From: Methylobacterium sp. DB0501
GTDB taxonomy: Bacteria > Pseudomonadota > Alphaproteobacteria > Rhizobiales > Beijerinckiaceae
NCBI RefSeq assembly: GCF_011043735.1
Contig: NZ_JAAKGV010000013.1
Location: forward strand, 74,066 to 138,065
DNA: 64,000 bases
Reading direction: 5' to 3'
Part shown: piece by piece, positions 59,490 through 64,000 of the stretch
How the letters are laid out: every line of letters begins with the position of its first letter
How positions within the stretch are numbered: the first letter of the stretch is position 1
Notes under the pieces: generated by a model
Seen by the model: only the letters and a program-made list of their open reading frames with translations
Told to the model about the DNA's origin: nothing
The model's database searches: none
Position numbers and translations under genes: made by a program

Positions 59490-60830
59490 TCACCCTCGCG
59501 CCGGGAAGCCCTCCTCGAACCGCACCGCCTCGCCCCGCGACGGCTCGGTGAGGCTTCCCTCCCACATCACCGCCCGGCCGCGCACCACCGTGCCGACCGG
59601 CCAGCCGGTGACCTGGCGGCCGTCATGGGGCGTCCAGCCGCATTTCGACGCGATCCAGGCGTTGGTGATGGTCTCGCGGCGCTTGAGGTCGACCACGGTC
59701 ACGTCGGCGTCGTAGCCCACTGCCAGGCGCCCCTTTCGGGCGATGCCGAAGATGCGCTTCGGGCCGGCGCTGGTGAGGTCGACGAAGCGTTGCAGCGAGA
59801 GCCGGCCCGCGGCGACGTGGTCGAGCATCACCGGCACCAAGGTCTGCACGCCGGTCATGCCGGACGGCGACTCGGGATAGGGCTTCCGCTTCTCCTCGAG
59901 CGTGTGCGGCGCGTGGTCGGAGCCGAGCACGTCGGCCACGCCCTGCGACAGGCCCCACCACAGCCCGTCGCGATGGCTCACGTCGCGCACCGGCGGGTTC
60001 ATCTGGACGATCGTGCCGAGGCGCGCATAGGCCTCGTCGCCGTCCAGCGTCAGGTGGTGCGGCGTCAGCTCGCAGGTCGCGACGTCCTTGTGCCCGGCCA
60101 GATACCGCATCTCCTCCCTGGTGGAGATGTGCAGGATGTGGATGCGGGCGCCCGTCTCGCGGGCGATGCGCACCAGGCGCTCGGTGGCCTTCAGCGCCGC
60201 TTCCGGCGAGCGCCAGACCGGGTGCGACGACGGGTCCCCCGGCACCCGCAGGCCCTTGCGGTCGCGCAGCATCGCCTCGTCCTCGGCGTGGAAGGCCGAG
60301 CGGCGGCGGGTGCGCTTCAGGATCTCGGTGATGCCGGCATCGTCCTCGACGAGGAGCGAGCCGGTGGAGGATCCGATGAACACCTTGATGCCGGCCGCCC
60401 CCGGCATGCGCTCCAGCTCGGCCACGTCCTTGGCATTCTCGTGCGTGCCGCCGACCCAGAAGGCGAAGTCGCAATGCATCCGATGATGGGCGCGCTTCAG
60501 CTTGTCGTCGAGGGCGTCGGGGCTCGTCGTCTGCGGCACGGTGTTGGGCATCTCGAACACCGTGGTGACACCGCCCATCACGGCGGCGCGCGACCCGGTC
60601 TCCAGGTCCTCCTTGTGGTCGAGGCCCGGCTCGCGGAAATGCACCTGGCTGTCGATCACCCCGGGCAGGAGGTGGAGGCCGCGGCAATCGAGGGTGCGGC
60701 CGGCGGAGGATTGCGACAGGTCGCCGATCGCGGCGACGCGCCCGGCCGTCACGCCGATATCGGCCAGTCCCTCGCCATCGTGGTTGACCACGGTGCCGCC
60801 GCGCAGGAGGAGGTCGAAGCTCTGGCTCAT
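59490..60830 (-). CDS. pyrC: Dihydroorotase
   Basis: A 446-residue amidohydrolase of pyrimidine synthesis. LPGVIDSQVHFREPGLDHKE is the N-terminal metal site; the first His of the usual HxH is Gln in this protein. KVFIGSSTGSLLVED holds the carboxylated-Lys region, LHISTREE and ELTPHHLTL hold further metal His, and DVLGSDHAPHT holds the catalytic Asp. Such Q-V-H dihydroorotases occur in other alphaproteobacteria. The ATG at 60830 (MSQSFDLLL) is preferred to 60854. Confidence 0.92.
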   Translation of the reverse strand: MSQSFDLLLRGGTVVNHDGEGLADIGVTAGRVAAIGDLSQSSAGRTLDCRGLHLLPGVIDSQVHFREPGLDHKEDLETGSRAAVMGGVTTVFEMPNTVPQTTSPDALDDKLKRAHHRMHCDFAFWVGGTHENAKDVAELERMPGAAGIKVFIGSSTGSLLVEDDAGITEILKRTRRRSAFHAEDEAMLRDRKGLRVPGDPSSHPVWRSPEAALKATERLVRIARETGARIHILHISTREEMRYLAGHKDVATCELTPHHLTLDGDEAYARLGTIVQMNPPVRDVSHRDGLWWGLSQGVADVLGSDHAPHTLEEKRKPYPESPSGMTGVQTLVPVMLDHVAAGRLSLQRFVDLTSAGPKRIFGIARKGRLAVGYDADVTVVDLKRRETITNAWIASKCGWTPHDGRQVTGWPVGTVVRGRAVMWEGSLTEPSRGEAVRFEEGFPARG

Positions 60831-60938
60831 CGTCGGGGGTCCCCTCGTCCGCAATCCGTGTTCGCGCAGGCCCCGATTGAGGGCCGGGCGCAGGCGGCTT
60901 ATGTCAGCCCTGCCCGCGGTTCAAGCAAAGGACCCCCG

Positions 60939-61760
60939 ATGCCGCTTGCCCTCCTGCCGGACCGTGCCATCGTGGCGGTCACCGGCCCCGATGCGTCGAG
61001 CTTCCTCCAGGGTCTCGTGACCTGCAACGTCGAGACGCTGCCCGAGGGCGAAGCGCGGCTCGGTGCGCTGCTCTCCCCACAGGGCAAGATCCTGTTCGAC
61101 TTCCTGGTCAGCCGCGCCCCCGACGGCTACCGCCTCGACGTTGCCCGCGATCGAGCGCCGGATCTCGCCAAGCGCCTGACGCTCTACAAGTTGCGGGCCC
61201 GGGTGGCGGTCGAGGCGCTGCCGCTCGCGGTGGCGGCGGGCTGGGGCGAGGACGCCCCCTCCTCTGCCCTGCGCGACGGCCGCCTCGCCGCTCTCGGCCG
61301 GCGCCTCTACGCCCCGGAGATTCCGGCGGCCGATGCCGAGGCGGAGGCTTACGCCGCCCACCGCATCGCCCTCGGCGTGCCGGAGGGCGGCGCCGACTTC
61401 GCGTTCGGCGACGCCTTCCCGCACGAGGCCCTGATGGACCAGCTCGGCGGGGTCGACTTCAAGAAGGGCTGCTACATCGGCCAGGAGGTGGTGTCGCGCA
61501 TGCAGCATCGCGGCACCGCCCGGACCCGCATCGTGCCCCTCGCCTATCGCGACGGAGAGGCGGCCCCCGCGGGCGAGACCGTGACGGCCGGCGAGCGCAG
61601 CCTCGGCCAGACCGGCAGCGGGGCCGGGTCGCGCGGGCTCGCGAGCTTGCGCATCGACCGCCTCGGCGAGGCGCTGGCGGCGGGGGAGGTTGTGCGGGCC
61701 GGAGGGCGGGCGGTGGAGGTCGAGAAGCCGGGCTTCGCGACGTTTGCTTGGCCGGCGTGA
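60939..61760 (+). CDS. ygfZ: YgfZ-type folate-binding protein
   Basis: A 273-residue protein. DRAIVAVTGPDASSFLQGLV is the N-terminal GcvT-like fold, and KKGCYIGQEVVSRMQHRG (about 173-190) holds the YgfZ signature K-G-C-Y-x-G-Q-E. YgfZ uses tetrahydrofolate to help assemble or repair Fe-S enzymes. The GCVT C-terminal barrel is short, as in alphaproteobacterial homologues. The ATG at 60939 starts within the first conserved block. Confidence 0.92.
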   Translation: MPLALLPDRAIVAVTGPDASSFLQGLVTCNVETLPEGEARLGALLSPQGKILFDFLVSRAPDGYRLDVARDRAPDLAKRLTLYKLRARVAVEALPLAVAAGWGEDAPSSALRDGRLAALGRRLYAPEIPAADAEAEAYAAHRIALGVPEGGADFAFGDAFPHEALMDQLGGVDFKKGCYIGQEVVSRMQHRGTARTRIVPLAYRDGEAAPAGETVTAGERSLGQTGSGAGSRGLASLRIDRLGEALAAGEVVRAGGRAVEVEKPGFATFAWPA

Positions 61761-61803
61761 GAACGCGACCTGAGTTTTCGTATCCCGTTCCCGACCCTCT
61801 CCG

Positions 61804-61941
61804 CGTCATCCCGGGCCCGCGCAGCGGAGCCCGGGATCCAGAACCGCGGATGGATCAGGGTCAGGATGAATCCTGACTGCCGTTTTTCTGATAGACTTGA
61901 GTGTCTGGATTCAGGGCTCCGCTGCGCGATCCCGAAATGAC
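61804..61941. repeat. Long imperfect palindromic repeat, family B, copy 2
   Basis: CGTCATCCCGGGCCCGCGCA starts one arm and, inverted, CGTCATTTCGGGATCGCGCA the other. Both arms continue GCGGAGCCC and end in ATCCAGA. The design matches the element at 55102-55240. It fills the gap between ygfZ and the ribbon-helix-helix gene. Confidence 0.78.
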
Positions 61942-61970
61942 GCGGAGCGTGTGAACAGCGTCGCGCGAGG

Positions 61971-62249
61971 TCAGTACTCCGTCTGCTCGCCCGCCCCCTC
62001 CCCCGGCCACACCGCCCGCAGCACGTACACCCGGATCGCCGAGGACAGGTTCTGCTCGCCCCTGTCCGCGTCGATCCGCCCGACCAGCGCCTGGACCGAC
62101 AGCCCCCGTGCGGCCGCGAGCCGGCGCAACGCCTCCCAGAACGCCGCCTCGAGGGAGACGCTGGTGCGGTGCCCGGCGATGACGAGGGAGCGCTTGAGGA
62201 GCCCACCGTCCGGCAGCGGGCCGGAGGGTGGACCGTCCTTCAGGCTCAC
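61971..62249 (-). CDS. Ribbon-helix-helix domain protein
   Basis: A 92-residue protein. LKRSLVIAGHRTSVSLEAAF supplies the beta strand, and WEALRRLAAARGLSVQALVG the helix-turn-helix, of the RHH_4 group found in many Rhizobiales. Its role is unknown; the RHH fold usually binds DNA. The start is a GTG overlapping the stop of the upstream DUF4169 gene (GTGA), so the pair is translated together. Confidence 0.85.
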   Translation of the reverse strand: MSLKDGPPSGPLPDGGLLKRSLVIAGHRTSVSLEAAFWEALRRLAAARGLSVQALVGRIDADRGEQNLSSAIRVYVLRAVWPGEGAGEQTEY

Positions 62250-62437
62250 GCCTCGCTGTCGGGGGTCTTCAGCCGGTGGCCCTCGTGCCGGGCGGCCTCC
62301 AGGCTCTTGCGGGCCTCCTCGCGGGTCTTGGCCGCCTTCGGCCGGCCGAAGACGACTCGGTTCTCGGTCGCCTGAGCCTCCTTGGCGGCCCGCTCGCGGG
62401 CCTTGCGGACCTGCTTCAGGTTGATGATCTCGGCCAT
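62246..62437 (-). CDS. DUF4169-family small protein
   Basis: A 63-residue, highly charged protein: MAEIINLKQVRKARERAAKE, then VVFGRPKAAKTREEARKSLE. This is the DUF4169 family, a short helical protein usually next to a ribbon-helix-helix gene and fumC in Rhizobiales, as here. Function is unknown. The start at 62437 gives the conserved beginning; a longer start has no family support. Confidence 0.83.
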   Translation of the reverse strand: MAEIINLKQVRKARERAAKEAQATENRVVFGRPKAAKTREEARKSLEAARHEGHRLKTPDSEA

Positions 62438-62472
62438 GACCCGATCCTCCGCGCCCCCGCGATCATGAGAAC

Positions 62473-62501
62473 GCCCCGCGCGGCGATACGCTGCGCGGGG
62501 C
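62473..62501 (-). terminator. Stem-loop after fumC
   Basis: GCCCCGCG and CGCGGGGC pair around a loop, 14 bases after the fumC stop in the direction of transcription. No strong T-run follows. It lies between fumC and the DUF4169 gene and probably ends or attenuates fumC mRNA. Confidence 0.6.
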
Positions 62502-62515
62502 ACGTCAGCTTGGAG

Positions 62516-63925
62516 TTATTCGGCGCTCGGCGCCAGCATGTCCTCCGGGCGCACCACCGCGTCGAACTGCGCCTCGGTGACGTAGCCGAGGCGCAGGGCC
62601 TCCTGCTTCAGCGTGGTGCCGTTCTTGTGCGCGGTCTTGGCGATCTCGGCGGCCTTGTCGTAGCCGATCGAGGGCGCGAGCGCCGTGACGAGCATCAGCG
62701 AGCGGCTCATCAGGTCGGCGATGCGGTCGCGGTTCGGCTTGATGCCGACGACGCAATTGTCGGCGAAGCTCACCGCGGCGTCGGCGAGGAGCCGCACCGA
62801 TTGCAGCACCGCGTTGGCGATCACCGGCTTGTAGACGTTGAGCTCCAGGTGCCCCTGGCTGCCGGCCATCGACACGGTGGTGCCGTTGCCGACCACCTGG
62901 CAGCACACCATCGTCATCGCCTCGGCCTGGGTCGGGTTGACCTTGCCGGGCATGATCGAGGAGCCGGGCTCGTTCTCGGGCAGCGAGATCTCGCCGAGGC
63001 CGGAGCGCGGGCCCGAGCCCATCAGGCGGATGTCGTTGGCGATCTTGAACAGGCCGCTCGCGAGCGCGTTCAACGCGCCCTGCGTGAAGACCAGGGCGTC
63101 GTGGGTCGCCAGCGCCTCGAACTTGTTGTCGGCCGAGGTGAAGGGCAACCCGGTCAGCTCCGCCACCTTGGCGGCGAACTTGTCGGCGAATTCGGGATGC
63201 GCGTTGAGGCCGGTGCCCACCGCCGTGCCGCCTTGCGCCAGGGCCAGCACGCCGGGAAGCGTCGCGCCGACGCGGGCGCCGCCGAGCGCCACCTGGGCGG
63301 CGTAGCCGGAGAATTCCTGGCCGAGCGTGACCGGGGTCGCGTCCTGCAGGTGGGTGCGGCCGATCTTGACGATCTCGGCGAAGTCCTTCGCCTTGGCGTC
63401 GAGGGCGCCGTGCAGGTGCCGGAGCGCCGGCATCAGCCGGTCGTTGATCTCGCGGGCCACCGCGATGTGCATCGCGGTCGGGAAGACGTCGTTCGAGGAC
63501 TGGCCGCGATTGACGTGGTCGTTCGGGTGGACCGGGGACTTACCGCCGCGCTGGCCGCCGAGGCGCTCGTTGGCGAGGCTGCCGATGACCTCGTTGGCGT
63601 TCATGTTCGACTGGGTGCCGGAGCCGGTCTGCCAGACCACCAGCGGGAACTCGTCGTCGTACCGGCCCTCGACTACCTCGGCGGCCGACGCCGCGATGGC
63701 GTCCGCCAGCTTCGGATCCAGGACGCCGAGGTCTCGGTTCACGAGCGCCGCGGCCTGCTTGACGAGCCCGAGCGCGTGGACGAGCGGCGCCGGCATCCGC
63801 TCGGTGCCGATGCGGAAATTCTGGATCGAGCGCTGGGTCTGGGCACCCCAGTAGCGGTGAGCCGGGACTTCGATCGGCCCGAACGTATCGGATTCCGTGC
63901 GGGTGGCTTTCTCGGTCGGCGACAT
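62516..63925 (-). CDS. fumC: Fumarate hydratase class II
   Basis: A 469-residue enzyme of the citric-acid cycle interconverting fumarate and malate. TGSGTQSNMNANEVI and HPNDHVNRGQSSNDVFPTAM line the active site, and GSSIMPGKVNPTQAEAM is the family signature. GRTHLQDATPVTLGQEFSGY is also typical. It is iron-independent, so oxygen-stable. The DUF4169 and ribbon-helix-helix genes follow downstream. Confidence 0.97.
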   Translation of the reverse strand: MSPTEKATRTESDTFGPIEVPAHRYWGAQTQRSIQNFRIGTERMPAPLVHALGLVKQAAALVNRDLGVLDPKLADAIAASAAEVVEGRYDDEFPLVVWQTGSGTQSNMNANEVIGSLANERLGGQRGGKSPVHPNDHVNRGQSSNDVFPTAMHIAVAREINDRLMPALRHLHGALDAKAKDFAEIVKIGRTHLQDATPVTLGQEFSGYAAQVALGGARVGATLPGVLALAQGGTAVGTGLNAHPEFADKFAAKVAELTGLPFTSADNKFEALATHDALVFTQGALNALASGLFKIANDIRLMGSGPRSGLGEISLPENEPGSSIMPGKVNPTQAEAMTMVCCQVVGNGTTVSMAGSQGHLELNVYKPVIANAVLQSVRLLADAAVSFADNCVVGIKPNRDRIADLMSRSLMLVTALAPSIGYDKAAEIAKTAHKNGTTLKQEALRLGYVTEAQFDAVVRPEDMLAPSAE

Positions 63926-64000
63926 CTTGGCCTCTTTGGCGGTGCGAAACGGCGCCTACTTAAGCCAAGAGCGGCGATTGCGCGATGCCCTCACGGACCT

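Overview
The window comes from a high-GC (roughly 70% or more) aerobic anoxygenic phototrophic alphaproteobacterium, most likely Methylobacterium or a close relative. The reasons are the order bchFNBH / aerR-ppsR / bchG-bch2-bchP-tspO / crtEF-bchCXYZ-pufQBALMC / crtDC, typical alphaproteobacterial housekeeping genes (pyrG-secG, fumC, ygfZ), and dispersed palindromic intergenic repeats. The genus is inferred; no database search was possible.

1-27,800: photosynthesis gene cluster. On the minus strand bchF-bchN-bchB-bchH (cut by the left edge) encode 3-vinyl hydratase, dark-operative protochlorophyllide reductase and Mg-chelatase subunits. Diverging from bchF, aerR (cobalamin-binding antirepressor) and ppsR (PAS-PAS-HTH repressor) lead into bchG-bch2-bchP-tspO, then a small membrane protein and a tri-heme cytochrome c. 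The minus-strand superoperon crtE-crtF-bchC-X-Y-Z-pufQ-B-A-L-M-C follows, with crtD-crtC diverging from crtE. Four palindromes of the form TGT-N12-ACA, or one-base variants, sit in exactly the control regions expected for PpsR. Most gene pairs overlap by 1-4 bases.

27,800-42,000: accessory region that looks like a surface-structure island. It holds a PsiE-like membrane protein, a 31-residue micropeptide gene, a small modular protein, a 1002-residue GT2-GT4-FkbM protein, and a 1006-residue collagen-like protein that ends in a Hint (hedgehog/intein) domain. A very AT-rich 0.85-kb gap follows. Then come four tandem 181-residue phage tail-collar (MdpB-like) proteins. The last is translationally coupled to a GNAT-aspartyl/asparaginyl beta-hydroxylase fusion, a Nif11-like small protein and a sulfotransferase-like protein. 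The reading proposed here is an exported or surface fibre whose protein parts are glycosylated, hydroxylated and perhaps sulfated. This is the best candidate for an undescribed system.

42,000-50,700: a heavy-metal-type RND pump with its adaptor, a secreted alpha/beta hydrolase, a RibD/DHFR-like reductase, two VOC-superfamily proteins and a divergent HxlR regulator. A degraded integrase C-terminus lies beside the 3' end of a tRNA-Gly gene.

50,700-64,000: core genome. A large AsmA/YhdP-like protein, a BCP peroxiredoxin without the usual resolving Cys, an M23 peptidase, a DUF2934 protein, CTP synthase (pyrG), secG, dihydroorotase, ygfZ, a ribbon-helix-helix protein, a DUF4169 protein and fumC. 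Three families of GC-rich palindromic repeats occupy intergenic gaps.
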